DNA of 64,000 nt from JBMOMT01 sp049324835 (GTDB lineage Bacteria; Chloroflexota; Anaerolineae; CAYNKW01): positions 62,001 to 126,000 of the forward strand of contig JBMOMT010000019.1 of NCBI GenBank assembly GCA_049324835.1. Reading direction: 5' to 3'. The first letter of the stretch is position 1, and every line of letters begins with the position of its first letter. The position numbers and the translations under genes are program-made. This document shows positions 1 to 8,838 of this stretch, piece by piece. The notes under the pieces were generated by a model that saw nothing but the letters and a program-made list of their open reading frames with translations, was not told the DNA's origin and did not search any database.

Positions 1-137
1 GAGGCAGGGGTGTTGCTCCATAGCCCAAAACGCAGGCCGTAGGCGGTAAAACTTTGCCCATCCATCCAGCCTAGACGGTCTATTTTTTCCTGTGCGATAG
101 TGGGATGGGGCGGATAGGGTAAGGGAATGGATGACAT
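1..137 (-). CDS. N-terminal fragment of a possible HPr-kinase-like protein, cut by window edge
   Basis: An open minus-strand frame starts at ATG 137-135 and runs off the left edge. The start is supported by GGAG six bases upstream (TTGGAGcaacaATG). The visible residues begin MSSIPLPYPP and include FTAYGLRFGLWSN. The 'YGL' strand resembles the start of HPr-kinase-like proteins that often sit beside PqqD-domain genes, as here, but about 45 residues are too few to assign a family. The neighbouring PqqD-type gene lies upstream on the same strand, with a perfect hairpin (162-191) between them. Confidence 0.5.
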   Translation of the reverse strand, partial: MSSIPLPYPPHPTIAQEKIDRLGWMDGQSFTAYGLRFGLWSNTPA

Positions 138-161
138 TGTTGCTCCAAGGATAAAGCAGCA

Positions 162-191
162 GGTTGGACCGAGCTGTGGCCCGGTCCAACC
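162..191 (-). terminator. Perfect 10-bp hairpin, probable terminator
   Basis: GGTTGGACCG (162-171) pairs perfectly with CGGTCCAACC (182-191) around a 10-base loop. It lies 94 bases past the stop of the minus-strand PqqD-type gene. The T-tract is weak on both strands, so it may act as a terminator or an mRNA-stabilising stem. Confidence 0.5.
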
Positions 192-284
192 TGTTTGCTG
201 ATTTGAAAATGGGTTTGGAAGTTACTGCTGGCCTTGGTCAGGGTTGGGATGACGATGCCGCTTGATCAAAGAGCAAAGTTCTGG

Positions 285-1091
285 TTATGGAACAGGCGTT
301 CGCGTCCCCGTGGTTTCCACGACCGTGCCGGCTGGATATGTAATGTCTGCAACATTGATGCCAACGTTCGAGTTTGCCGGTGGGTTCAGCGTCCGTGTGA
401 ATGTCTGGCTTGTCTCTGATGCCGTGCCCACAAAAGTCCTGATCACGATAGTGACCGTTGTTGAGGACGGGTGGCTATAGTTCACGATGTAGACCTGGTA
501 AGTGCCGGCTGCCGCACCCCCTGTCGCCACAAAGATATTCTCTGGCCCGACGTTGCCGGAATCAAAATCCAATGTAGCCGTCGGACCGGATGGCGAACTG
601 TAATACACTGTTTCACCGGTTGGCTCGACAGTGTGCAAGTCTACGTCGCCAGGCGCATCCCAGGTTATGGTCACTTGCAAGTCCCCTGTGCCGAGCACAG
701 GCGACTGGGCCTCTACCGGCGTTGGCGCCACAATAGAACTGACCACCGGCAGCAGGGCCGCCCCCGCCGCCGCGCCACCCAGCACCTTGAGCGCCTGCCG
801 CCGGGTCAGGATCGGTCGTCCGTCCGGCCTGGCGATCTCACTCTCCAACAGATGGGCCTCGCGCAGTTGCTCCAGGCTGGCCCACACCAGCGCTTCGGCC
901 TGCTCAGCGTTCAGGTCGCCCTTAAGCTGCCCGGCCATCTGTTGCGGGCTGGTCTGGCCGTCGCACAGTTGCCACACCGTCGCCGCGGTGGGGTTCAGCG
1001 CGTGCACCTCCTTGCGCTGCCAGTCGTAGAGGCACAGTTCGTCGTTCAACATCTCTACATGTATGGTTTTGGATTGTTTGGGGAATATCAT
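285..1091 (-). CDS. PqqD-like domain / twin-arginine segment / DUF2135-like secreted domain fusion
   Basis: 268 aa. Residues 1-85 resemble a PqqD/RRE peptide-recognition domain (LYDWQRKEVHALNPTAATVW). Residues about 96-128 hold a twin-arginine-type signal (RRQALKVLGG then a hydrophobic stretch ending in VEA-Q). Residues 135-230 form a beta-rich domain with TWDAPGDVDLH and GTYQVYIVNY, typical of DUF2135/YfaP-like extracellular domains; the tail is Thr/Pro rich. A cytoplasmic peptide-binding domain in front of an internal export signal is unusual: either the N-terminal part stays inside, or the Arg pair is part of a membrane anchor. The start is supported by AGGAGGAG five bases before ATG 1091. 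Substrate and function are not known. Confidence 0.75.
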   Translation of the reverse strand: MIFPKQSKTIHVEMLNDELCLYDWQRKEVHALNPTAATVWQLCDGQTSPQQMAGQLKGDLNAEQAEALVWASLEQLREAHLLESEIARPDGRPILTRRQALKVLGGAAAGAALLPVVSSIVAPTPVEAQSPVLGTGDLQVTITWDAPGDVDLHTVEPTGETVYYSSPSGPTATLDFDSGNVGPENIFVATGGAAAGTYQVYIVNYSHPSSTTVTIVIRTFVGTASETSQTFTRTLNPPANSNVGINVADITYPAGTVVETTGTRTPVP

Positions 1092-1513
1092 CTGGCTCCT
1101 CCTATGTGGGATGTGGAATATGGTTTGAGTAGACGTTGGGAAATGGCCGATCCTTGTGTGACGCCAAAGATATTGAGAATGCCCTCATTGTATTTTTTTC
1201 CTCGAAAATGTCAAATCACGTGAAAGCGTGCGCAGGGTACCCGAAAACCGAAAACTGGGATACACTTCAGTTGTTCAAGCGTGACTCGAAGGGAGGTTGA
1301 GCAGGCTGTCACTGGTTCTGGTTGAGGCACAGCGCCGCCCAATAACGGCTTGCGCTCGACTGGACTGTCTCGTGCGATTTCAACTGCTCCGCGCGCATTG
1401 TGGCCAACTCGGTAGCGAAGGCTCTCACGCCGCAACTGCCCAGCAGGTGACGCCAGTCATTGGTTGCACGTTTGAGGTTTCGGTCAAGATGCTCAAACCT
1501 TCGGTATTTGTGC
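1092..1513. other. Intergenic stretch without recognisable gene
   Basis: Between the divergent PqqD-type gene and the small ORF at 1568. The open frames here have poor starts and no family signature. The part nearest 1091 should hold the minus-strand gene's promoter, but no clear -35/-10 pair was seen. Confidence 0.4.
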
Positions 1514-1567
1514 TATAATAGAGTAGGTTTGGGCAATTACGTGTGGATCAATCATTGGGAGTGGGTC

Positions 1568-1702
1568 ATGACTGACCGACAAATTGGGGGGCGCCAGAGG
1601 CAAGAAAGGGTCATCGCAAAAATCCTCTCGGCAGAGTTGGGGAGGAGGTCTGTGGTAAGGTTGACCCCTTTGTCAAGACCACAAGATCACCAAAATAGAT
1701 GA
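1568..1702 (+). CDS. Possible small hypothetical protein (44 aa)
   Basis: ATG at 1568 is preceded by GGGAG with six bases spacing, and a TATAAT box stands at 1514-1519 although its -35 is weak. The product is short and basic (begins MTDRQIGGRQ, many Arg/Gln) and matches no family I recognise. It could be non-coding; the evidence is only the start context. Confidence 0.3.
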   Translation: MTDRQIGGRQRQERVIAKILSAELGRRSVVRLTPLSRPQDHQNR

Positions 1703-1737
1703 AACCATGAGACTCACTGAGAGCTGGCCTGGCCTGC

Positions 1738-1796
1738 CCCCTGCCTCCGCAGGCAGGCCTGCCTTCGCAGACAGGCCTGCCTGCGCAGACAGGCCA
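1738..1796. repeat. Tandem palindromic repeat with AGGCCTGCCT core
   Basis: Three imperfect copies of a GCAGRCAGGCCTGCC unit lie in tandem, each able to form a hairpin. A related single copy (AGGCCTGCCTGTGGCAGACAGG) lies at 6278-6300. Extragenic palindromes of this kind are common in large bacterial genomes; role unknown. Confidence 0.6.
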
Positions 1797-2074
1797 GGGT
1801 CGACCGCGCCATCGAGTGTTTTAAAGGGTGCGTCGTATTTGCAGCGTTTTGCTTTTTGGCTGGTGTCACTGCGTCAGCCGTGCGGCAAAAAAGTGCCGGC
1901 ACGTCGCATCGAGCGGGAGGGCGACGACGGCCAACCTGGCGCGACTATCTTTTCTCTCAGACCACTTGTGACCATGTACCGGTGGGCCCGGACGTTTCTC
2001 CCCTGCACGCCAAAAGGAAAACAGAACCAATTCGTGTGCCGTGGTACTAGGATTATCCGGGACGGAGGTGTGAC

Positions 2075-3388
2075 ATGAAACAGAGACTTTGGATCGCTGG
2101 TGGATTGGTGTTAGTGGTTGTAGTCATCATTGTCATTCTCCTGTTCTCGTTGAGGGAACAGGAACGCACAGCGACAGTGATAGAGGCGGTCAACGAGGTA
2201 GACGCCCATCCACGTCCAAAGGATAACTGGCTACCGGCCGTCGTGGACATGACGATCTATGGTGGTGGGCAGGTGCGCGCGGGGACAGAGTCTTCGGCGC
2301 GGCTGGAACTGCTGGAGGGGACAGTGTGCCTTTCGGCCGATAGTATCTTCACCGTCAAGAAAAGCGTCACCCGCCGGGGCACGCTGCTGACGACGCTTTT
2401 TTTGGAGGAGGGACGGCTGTGGGTCCACCTGACGTCTGATTGGCCCCACGAGTTCACCGTGGAGACGGGCAGCGCGGTGGCAACGGTGCGCGATACCCGC
2501 TTCAGCGTCAAGGTTGCCGACGGCGAGACGCTCGTCTCCGTAGCGGAAGGTGAGGTCGAACTGACAGCCCAGGAGCAGAGCGTGACCGTGGCGGCGGCAG
2601 AGCAGGCGACGGTCGAACCGGGCCAGCCTCCGTCTCCACCGGAGCCACTGAGCGATGAGGAGCGACGGATGTGGGCCACTGAGGGCGAGATTCCCGAGCT
2701 GGCGCCCCCTATCGGCCAGGTAGATGCGGAAATGGACGGAAAACTCGCCATTCGAGGCGTCGTAAAAGATAGTTTAGGAGCTGTTGCTCCAGACGTCTAC
2801 ATGACGCTTACAGCCTATAGAGAAAGAGTCGATGGGCCTACGGAATGGCTTTGGGATGAGAGCGTATTCACAGACGAGACAGGAGAGTATGCCTTCAATA
2901 ACCTTTCCAGAGTGAAGGGAGGCCAGTACCAGATTTGGCTTTATAGTCCACAAGAGTATGACCAAGTATACGAAGACAGTGGTTACTATATCAACGAAAA
3001 TGAGATCATCGGTGATACATACGTGCTCAATATAATGGTGCATCCTGTTACCGGCAGTGCGTTTTCTGGTGTCATCCGGTACCAAGATGCAAATGGAACC
3101 ACAAAGAACCTTCTTTCCAATCCACCCGGCACAGATCTTTTCATCGAATTGAACAGAGTGACTGACAATAACACCGAGTATACGGTGGGTTCTGGATATG
3201 ATATAGATGATGGTAACACAGTATACTTTGGCGGTCTGGCAGGTGGGACATACTACTTGATCATCCAGTACACAAAGCCCGATGGCGTGCGGATTGGATG
3301 TGTCAGCCCTTTTTTTGAAATATCTCCTGGGGAAACAAAGCAGTTTGATTATATCATTCCTGCAGATTCCTGGGACAGTGGACAATAG
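2075..3388 (+). CDS. FecR-domain protein with single membrane anchor and carboxypeptidase-regulatory-like tail
   Basis: 437 aa. Residues 4-26 are one strongly hydrophobic helix (VLVVVVIIVILLF), so the rest is probably extracytoplasmic. Residues about 55-190 form a FecR-like beta domain (YGGGQVRAGTESSARLELLEG; TGSAVATVRDTRFSVKV; VAEGEVEL). A Pro-rich linker follows, then a domain from about 225 that starts like a carboxypeptidase-regulatory/SdrD-type beta sandwich (IRGVVKDSLGAVAPDVYMTL; DETGEYAFNNL). No sigma factor lies nearby, so FecR-type signalling is not implied. The C-terminal half (after about 2750) is clearly more AT-rich than the N-terminal half, suggesting domain acquisition. Start: GGAGG six bases before ATG. 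Confidence 0.8.
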   Translation: MKQRLWIAGGLVLVVVVIIVILLFSLREQERTATVIEAVNEVDAHPRPKDNWLPAVVDMTIYGGGQVRAGTESSARLELLEGTVCLSADSIFTVKKSVTRRGTLLTTLFLEEGRLWVHLTSDWPHEFTVETGSAVATVRDTRFSVKVADGETLVSVAEGEVELTAQEQSVTVAAAEQATVEPGQPPSPPEPLSDEERRMWATEGEIPELAPPIGQVDAEMDGKLAIRGVVKDSLGAVAPDVYMTLTAYRERVDGPTEWLWDESVFTDETGEYAFNNLSRVKGGQYQIWLYSPQEYDQVYEDSGYYINENEIIGDTYVLNIMVHPVTGSAFSGVIRYQDANGTTKNLLSNPPGTDLFIELNRVTDNNTEYTVGSGYDIDDGNTVYFGGLAGGTYYLIIQYTKPDGVRIGCVSPFFEISPGETKQFDYIIPADSWDSGQ

Positions 3389-3559
3389 CCCGTGTGATGT
3401 AGACAGAATCGCTAGAGCAGTCTATGGTAGGTGGCAACTGCGTTCTCCACCCCGTAGAAGGACTGTTCGGTGGGTATCGAGAGGGGGTGCTCTTGCATGG
3501 GTGAGATGTGCGCTTACGTAACGCATGCAGCCGTTGATGTGGCCATATCTTGCATCGCA

Positions 3560-3702
3560 GTAACTGCTCAGCCTACCCTCCCGCAGACTAAAATCGTTCA
3601 TCCTGTCCCACAATCTAACCAACTGGACGCTGGCGAATCGACAAATTGCGGCAGTGTAGGGACACGGCCCCTACAAAAGCCTGCGGCAGGGTGAACAATT
3701 AC
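3560..3702 (+). mobile_element. MITE-like inverted-repeat element, copy 1
   Basis: 143 bp. Left end GTAACTGCTCA-GCCTA-CCCTCCCGCAG; right end is the decayed inverse (CTGCGGCAGGGTGAACAATTAC). The interior (including GGACGCTGGCGAATCGAC) matches copies 2 and 3 in reverse orientation. No target duplication is visible. It ends 16 bases before the PHP gene start, so it supplies that gene's upstream region. Confidence 0.8.
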
Positions 3703-3718
3703 CAGGAAAGGTATTCTC

Positions 3719-4579
3719 ATGAACTTGTCTACGACTGGCCTCCGTCTCGCTGCCGATTCGGCTATTGATCTCCACCTGCATACCACCTACAGTGACGGCC
3801 GCTGGACACTGGAGTCGCTGCTCGATCATCTGCTCGGTGAGCAGTTCAGCCTGGCGGCGATTACCGATCATGATCGCACGGATACTGTCGCTGCCGTTCA
3901 ACAATTGGCGCTGGACAAACACCTGCCCCTGCTCGTGGCCGTGGAAATGACCACCACCTGGAAGGGAGAGTTGACCGATCTGCTCTGTTTTGGATTCGAT
4001 CCGAACCACAACACCTTGAACGACTTGGCCCAAGACCTGTTGCGCCGTCAACAGGAAAATACCCGCCAAGTGTGCCAGAACCTGCAGCGACAGGGCTATA
4101 CCCTCTCGCCCGACACATTGCCGGCCATCTTGGCCCAACCCGGCTCGCAGCAGCCACACGCCCTGGTCGCCCTTCTGGAAAAACACGGCTATGGCCTCGG
4201 CGAACCTTCGGCGGGGGAAATCGTTATGGCGGCAGGATGCACATTTGCGACAAACGACCCGGCGGCTGTCGTGGAGGCGGCTCACCAGAGTGGAGCCGTG
4301 TGCCTGCTCGCTCACCCTGGCCGCGACGACGGTTTTGTCACCTATGATGTGCCATTGTTAGACGAATTCCGCCAGGAGGCTCCAATTGACGGCCTGGAGG
4401 TCTATTATCCGCTGCATACGCCCGCCCAGACGGCGATGTACCAGGAGTATGCCCGGCGACATCACTTGTTGACCAGTGCGGGTTCCGACTCACATGGACC
4501 AGACAAGCTGCCCATCAAATACCGGGCTGAATTGTGCCGCAACCTTTTGGAACGGCTAGGCATCCAGGTGGAGCAGTAA
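3719..4579 (+). CDS. PHP-domain metal-dependent phosphoesterase
   Basis: 286 aa, the usual length of stand-alone PHP phosphoesterases (TrpH/YciV-like). Metal-binding motifs are visible: DLHLHTTYSDG near residue 18, ITDHDRTDT near 47, a later LAHPGRDDG and a C-terminal AGSDSHGPD. This family hydrolyses phosphoester bonds, often in nucleotides (3',5'-bisphosphonucleosides or the 5' end of RNA); the substrate here cannot be read from sequence. AGGAAAGG lies just upstream of the ATG. The gene stands alone between a MITE copy and the SGNH hydrolase. Confidence 0.85.
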   Translation: MNLSTTGLRLAADSAIDLHLHTTYSDGRWTLESLLDHLLGEQFSLAAITDHDRTDTVAAVQQLALDKHLPLLVAVEMTTTWKGELTDLLCFGFDPNHNTLNDLAQDLLRRQQENTRQVCQNLQRQGYTLSPDTLPAILAQPGSQQPHALVALLEKHGYGLGEPSAGEIVMAAGCTFATNDPAAVVEAAHQSGAVCLLAHPGRDDGFVTYDVPLLDEFRQEAPIDGLEVYYPLHTPAQTAMYQEYARRHHLLTSAGSDSHGPDKLPIKYRAELCRNLLERLGIQVEQ

Positions 4580-4675
4580 CAGATCATCAAGTCAGCGGCC
4601 CGCCGGCCCAGGCAAACAGGCGGCCGAGGCGCGGGCCGGTGGACGGCACATTTGCAGAGCATTCAGGAGCGAGTA

Positions 4676-5407
4676 ATGGCAAACAATTCAGTCATTCACA
4701 CAGTTTTGGCCCTGATTCTCGTTGCGGCTGTACTTGTCGGCATGGTGAAAAAGACTATCCAGGCAGCCAGAGGTGATCCGGCCTTTTGGGAATGGGAAAT
4801 TCGCAGGTTTGAGCGGAAAGATCGGCGTAACATACCCACTTTGGGTGGGATCGTGTTCACAGGAAGCTCGAGTATACGTTTCTGGAAGACGTTGACGGAG
4901 GACATGGCCCCGTTACCGGTGGTGAACCGCGGCTTTGGTGGTTCGCAGATTCATCAAGTCACATACTATGCCGACCGCATCATTCTACCCTACAAGCCCA
5001 AGGTGGTGGTATTGTATGCAGGTGAAAATGATATAGCGGGCGTCAAATTCTCAAAAAAGAAAAAGGCAGAGGAGGTGCTCGAAGCATTCAGGAATTTCTG
5101 CGAGGCCGTACACAAAAAATTGCCCGAGACGATGATTTACTTTGTATCCATCAAACCGCCGAAACGGAGGGGGAATCTGTGGGCCGAGATGCAGAGGGCG
5201 AATCGGTTGGTAAAAGAGTATACAGACGCCGAACAAAAGGTCGCATATCTGGATGTAGCAACTGCAATGCTCGATGCAGCGGGGTTGCCCAGAGGTGACC
5301 TGTTCAAGTGGGACGGTCTGCACATGAAACCAGAGGGTTATGTTATCTGGACCAAGACGCTCAAGCCCATACTGGAGAAAGCTATGCGGGGAGAATCCAA
5401 GCTCTAG
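4676..5407 (+). CDS. Membrane-anchored SGNH/GDSL hydrolase
   Basis: 243 aa from the ATG preceded by AGGAG (seven bases spacing); an in-frame ATG 24 bases upstream lacks this site. Residues 6-22 form a hydrophobic N-terminal anchor. SGNH blocks follow in order: block I FTGSSSIRFW (catalytic Ser), block II RGFGGS (Gly), block III YAGENDI (Asn), block V WDGLHMKPEGY (Asp and His). This fold covers esterases, acetylesterases and lipases acting outside the cell or at the membrane. Substrate unknown. Confidence 0.85.
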   Translation: MANNSVIHTVLALILVAAVLVGMVKKTIQAARGDPAFWEWEIRRFERKDRRNIPTLGGIVFTGSSSIRFWKTLTEDMAPLPVVNRGFGGSQIHQVTYYADRIILPYKPKVVVLYAGENDIAGVKFSKKKKAEEVLEAFRNFCEAVHKKLPETMIYFVSIKPPKRRGNLWAEMQRANRLVKEYTDAEQKVAYLDVATAMLDAAGLPRGDLFKWDGLHMKPEGYVIWTKTLKPILEKAMRGESKL

Positions 5408-5457
5408 ACAGCATCAAGGTTTACAGGCCAGTTTCATTCGAGTAGGAGGAGTATAGA

Positions 5458-6237
5458 ATGCTTACCATGAGCAACATCTATGGACACGGGTTTGGCAGTT
5501 CTCAGTTGTCCAGGCTAGAAACGCTGGGTTTCAGGATACGGCCCCAGGTTTCCAGGTATATGGGCTCTCAGATATGTCGCTTTATCGATTTTAATGGGGG
5601 GCCCTGTCTTGAGGTGATCGAGGTCGAGGATCACCAAGAGTATCTGGACTTTGTTCCTCAGGGGATGATACCTTACTGTCCGGGTATCTCGTTGACCTTA
5701 CCTGAAGGCTCAGGGAAAACGATCAGAGATTTTGAGCAAGAGTTCCGGCGGCTGCGTCCGTACCTGTTGCACGTAAATTATGACGGCAGCCTGGCTCCCA
5801 GAGGGCCGGGGTGGAACTATCTGAACTTTGGCGTGCCGGTAGTGACAGACACCTTTATCTGGCTGACTGAGCTTGAGGCCCCCCGGCCAGTGAGAGAGTA
5901 TGATACAGCTCATCCCAATACGGTAAAAGGTGTTGTGGGGCTGGTATTTGATTTGGAGGTTGAGAGCCTCAACAGATTCTCGCACCTGGTTGGGGAAGGC
6001 ATCGTGACAGAAATACCCAGGGTGGGCGAGCTGCACGTGTGGTCCAAGAGCGCCGTAGATGACTTGCCCAATCTGCACGATAAAGTCTTTCCCCTGGTCG
6101 CGGTAGTACTGAAAGCAGAGAGCCTTGATTTTTTTGCCGCCTCGGTGGGTGGAGCCAAAGAAGCCTCGTTTGCATCACGCCCGGCTATCCACGTTGAAAC
6201 GAACAGGCTGTCTTGGGATCTTTTGATAACGACTTGA
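5458..6237 (+). CDS. Hypothetical protein, possibly VOC/glyoxalase-like
   Basis: 259 aa, start supported by AGGAGGAG eight bases upstream. The N-terminal half resembles one VOC-type module (ETLGFRIRPQV then CRFIDFNGGPCLEVIEVED), followed by a second segment with similar order (VVGLVFDLEVESLNRFSHLVG). I do not see a certain metal-ligand set, so the enzyme activity is open. It follows the SGNH gene by 50 bases on the same strand and could share its mRNA. Confidence 0.55.
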   Translation: MLTMSNIYGHGFGSSQLSRLETLGFRIRPQVSRYMGSQICRFIDFNGGPCLEVIEVEDHQEYLDFVPQGMIPYCPGISLTLPEGSGKTIRDFEQEFRRLRPYLLHVNYDGSLAPRGPGWNYLNFGVPVVTDTFIWLTELEAPRPVREYDTAHPNTVKGVVGLVFDLEVESLNRFSHLVGEGIVTEIPRVGELHVWSKSAVDDLPNLHDKVFPLVAVVLKAESLDFFAASVGGAKEASFASRPAIHVETNRLSWDLLITT

Positions 6238-6277
6238 TTCACTGCGCAGCGGTGCATCGGCCGGGTTTGTCATCGGA

Positions 6278-6301
6278 AGGCCTGCCTGTGGCAGACAGGC
6301 G
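6278..6301. repeat. Palindromic repeat related to 1738-1796
   Basis: AGGCCTGCCTGTGGCAGACA core; forms a short hairpin between the VOC-like gene and the ABC operon. Confidence 0.5.
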
Positions 6302-6413
6302 GCTGAACCCGGCGCCACTGAGCGGCTGTTTTGTCGTCGTTGTTTGTCAGGTTACGACAGTTTTGGCAGTGCGAACAAGGGGTGTGCTCCACCACACGTT
6401 ACGAAAGGGTCTT

Positions 6414-7367
6414 ATGCCAACCACCGTGCTCCAAACCGAACAATTGACCAAGCGTTATGGCGACCTGACAGCCGTGGACGCCCTCACACTCGACGTGCAT
6501 GAAGGCGAGATACTCGGCTTCCTCGGCCCAAACGGCGCGGGCAAGACAACCTCCATCTCGATGATGTGTGGCCTGCTCCAGCCGGACGCCGGGCGCGTGC
6601 TCATCCACGGGCAGCCTGTCCACGGCGGTACGCCCAAAGTGCGCGCCCGTGTCGGCGTCTGCCCGCAGGAGACCATCCTGTGGGAAAAACTCACCGGGCT
6701 GGAACAGCTCGAATTCATCGGCAGCCTCTACGGGCTCTCCCCTCGAACCGCCCGCCAGCGCGGCGCCGTTCTGCTCGAAACCCTCGGCCTGTCAGCCAAG
6801 GCCGACCATCTCGCCGGGAAATTCTCCGGCGGCATGAAACGCCGCCTGAACCTGGCCCTGGCGCTGGTCCACGATCCTGAAATCCTCGTCCTCGACGAGC
6901 CCGAAGCCGGCCTCGACCCGCAGAGCCGCGTATTGGTGCGCGAATACGTACGCTCCCTGGCCCGCAAAAAGACCGTCATCCTGACCACCCACAACATGGA
7001 TGAGGCAGACCGTCTGGCCGACCGGGTGGCGATCGTTGACCACGGGCGGCTGCTGGTGGTGGACACGCCCGAGGCGCTCAAACGCACCGTGGGCGAAGGC
7101 GACGTGCTGGAGGTGGATCTGGCCGACGCTGCGCCCCGCTCTGCTGCGCACCCCGTGGCGGCTTCCGCCCTCGCGGCCCGTTTCTTCGCCGACGTGTCCA
7201 CCATCGACCACACGCTGACGGTGCGCGGCCGCGGACTGATCGAACGGCTGCCGGAACTGCTTCAGGCTTTACGCGCCGCGGGCGTGCAGCCCACCGATGT
7301 GCGCCTGCGGGCCAACACGCTGGAAGACGTGTTTCTCGCACTCACCGGAAGGAGACTGCGCGAATGA
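6414..7367 (+). CDS. ABC transporter ATP-binding subunit (ABC-2 exporter type)
   Basis: 317 aa from ATG 6414 (MPTTVLQTEQL), where ABC-ATPase homology starts; an in-frame start 67 codons upstream only adds unrelated sequence. Walker A GPNGAGKTTS, Q-loop, signature FSGGMKRRL, Walker B ILVLDEPEAGLDPQS and the H-loop TTHNMDEAD are intact. About 85 C-terminal residues form the dimer/substrate extension typical of drug, antibiotic or Nod-type exporters. It overlaps the permease start by four bases (ATGA), so the two form one exporter. The substrate cannot be deduced. Confidence 0.93.
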   Translation: MPTTVLQTEQLTKRYGDLTAVDALTLDVHEGEILGFLGPNGAGKTTSISMMCGLLQPDAGRVLIHGQPVHGGTPKVRARVGVCPQETILWEKLTGLEQLEFIGSLYGLSPRTARQRGAVLLETLGLSAKADHLAGKFSGGMKRRLNLALALVHDPEILVLDEPEAGLDPQSRVLVREYVRSLARKKTVILTTHNMDEADRLADRVAIVDHGRLLVVDTPEALKRTVGEGDVLEVDLADAAPRSAAHPVAASALAARFFADVSTIDHTLTVRGRGLIERLPELLQALRAAGVQPTDVRLRANTLEDVFLALTGRRLRE

Positions 7368-8542
7368 GACTGTGGCAGGTCTTTATCAAGAGCATCCGTG
7401 AGCAGAAACGCGATCTGTGGGTCATTGGCCTGAGCCTGGCCTTTGCGCCACTGTTCGTCTTTATCTATTGGCTGATGACCGGCGGCACCGGCACCACCTC
7501 CTATGGCGTGCTGGTCATCAACCAGGACGTGCCGCTAACCCTGGTTGACGGCTCCCGGTTGGCCGCCGGGGATGACGTGATCGCCCGGCTGCGCGATCTG
7601 GTGTACCAAAATGGCAGCCCGTTGTTGAGGGTAACGCTGACCCAAGACCGCCGCAAGGCCGAGCAGAAACTGCGCGATCGGGCAGCCGCGGCGCTGGTCA
7701 TCATCCCCGCCGATTTTTCCGGCCAACTGGCCGCCTTTCGCTCCGGCGACACCGGCGTCGCCACCGATGTGACCTTCATCGGCGATCTGACCAATCCAAC
7801 CTACACCGTGGCGGCCGTGATGGCCATGACCGCCATAGATACCTACACCCAGAGCTTCACCGGGGCCCCCCGCCCGGTGGAACTGGTAGAAATCCCGCTG
7901 GGGTCTTCGGCAGCACGCACCGAGTTCGAAAACTATGTCCCTGGACTGTTCGTGCTGGCGGTGGTGCTGATGATTTTCCAGGCCGCCATGACCCCGGCCC
8001 GCGATATCGAATCGGGGGCCCTGCGCCGCCTGCGGCTGACACCGATGACCGCCTTCGATTACCTGGGCGGCACATCACTCTGGCTGGGACTGGTCTCGGT
8101 GGCGGCGGTGCTGTTGACTTTTGCCACGGCGGTGGCGCTCGGTTTTCGTAGCCAGGGGCCGTTCTGGCTGGCTGTTCTGGTGACGGCCATCACCAGTTTG
8201 TCCATCATCGGCATTGGCCTGCTGGTGGCCTGCTTCTCCAAGACCGTCTCGCAAGCCTTTGTCATTGCCAACTTTCCGCTTGGATTTCTGATGTTTCTGA
8301 CCGGCGCGGCCTTTCCCCTGCCACGTCTCACGCTGTTCACTCTGTTCGAGCGCGACTTTGCCCTGCCCGATCTGCTGCCGCCCACCCACGCCGTCGTGGC
8401 TCTGAACAAAATCTTTACCCTCGGCGCCGGCTTGCAGGGGGTGGCCTTTGAGCTTGGCGCGCTCACCCTGCTCTCGACCCTGTATTTTGGCCTCGGCGTC
8501 TGGCTTTTCGAAAAGACGCAGATGAGGGCAGGTAAACGCTGA
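7364..8542 (+). CDS. ABC-2 type transporter permease
   Basis: 392 aa. One N-terminal membrane helix (LSLAFAPLFVFIYWLM) is followed by a large extracytoplasmic loop of about 150 residues, then five to six helices (GLFVLAVVLMIF; LWLGLVSVAAVLLTF; LTLLSTLYFGLGVWLF), the ABC2_membrane_3 layout. Its ATG lies inside the end of the ATPase gene, so translation is coupled. Together they should export a hydrophobic compound, lipid or peptide. The operon ends here; a MITE copy follows 55 bases downstream. Confidence 0.9.
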   Translation: MRLWQVFIKSIREQKRDLWVIGLSLAFAPLFVFIYWLMTGGTGTTSYGVLVINQDVPLTLVDGSRLAAGDDVIARLRDLVYQNGSPLLRVTLTQDRRKAEQKLRDRAAAALVIIPADFSGQLAAFRSGDTGVATDVTFIGDLTNPTYTVAAVMAMTAIDTYTQSFTGAPRPVELVEIPLGSSAARTEFENYVPGLFVLAVVLMIFQAAMTPARDIESGALRRLRLTPMTAFDYLGGTSLWLGLVSVAAVLLTFATAVALGFRSQGPFWLAVLVTAITSLSIIGIGLLVACFSKTVSQAFVIANFPLGFLMFLTGAAFPLPRLTLFTLFERDFALPDLLPPTHAVVALNKIFTLGAGLQGVAFELGALTLLSTLYFGLGVWLFEKTQMRAGKR

Positions 8543-8596
8543 CAGTTTCGATCATTGCCATTGGTTGCGATGTGTGGAGGAATGCGGTGACGTATA

Positions 8597-8737
8597 GTAA
8601 CTGCTCACCCTCCCGCAGGCTCTGGTAGGGGCCGTGTCCCTGTTGCCGCAATTTGTCGATTCACCAGCGTCCAGTTGGCCAGATTGTGGCACAGGATGAA
8701 CGATTTCAGCCTGCGGGAGGGTAGGCTGAGCAGTTAC
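8597..8737 (-). mobile_element. MITE-like inverted-repeat element, copy 2
   Basis: 141 bp with GTAACTGCTCA at the left and TGAGCAGTTAC at the right. The GCCTA insertion lies in the right arm, so it is inverted relative to copy 1. The interior is nearly the reverse complement of copy 1. No target duplication was seen. It fills most of the gap between the ABC operon and the next gene. Confidence 0.85.
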
Positions 8738-8838
8738 TCTCGAACAAACTGGGCGGCCTGACAACGGGTTGCAGTTGCGGGTTGGTCGGCGGCAGCAGGT
8801 TTCGTCAGGCTATCTTGAGCAAAATCAGGGAGTGAGAC

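Noticed and set aside
1707..2078. 123-aa frame before the FecR gene
   Set aside because: Its first part translates the palindromic repeat (AFADRPACADRP) and the rest lacks any family feature.
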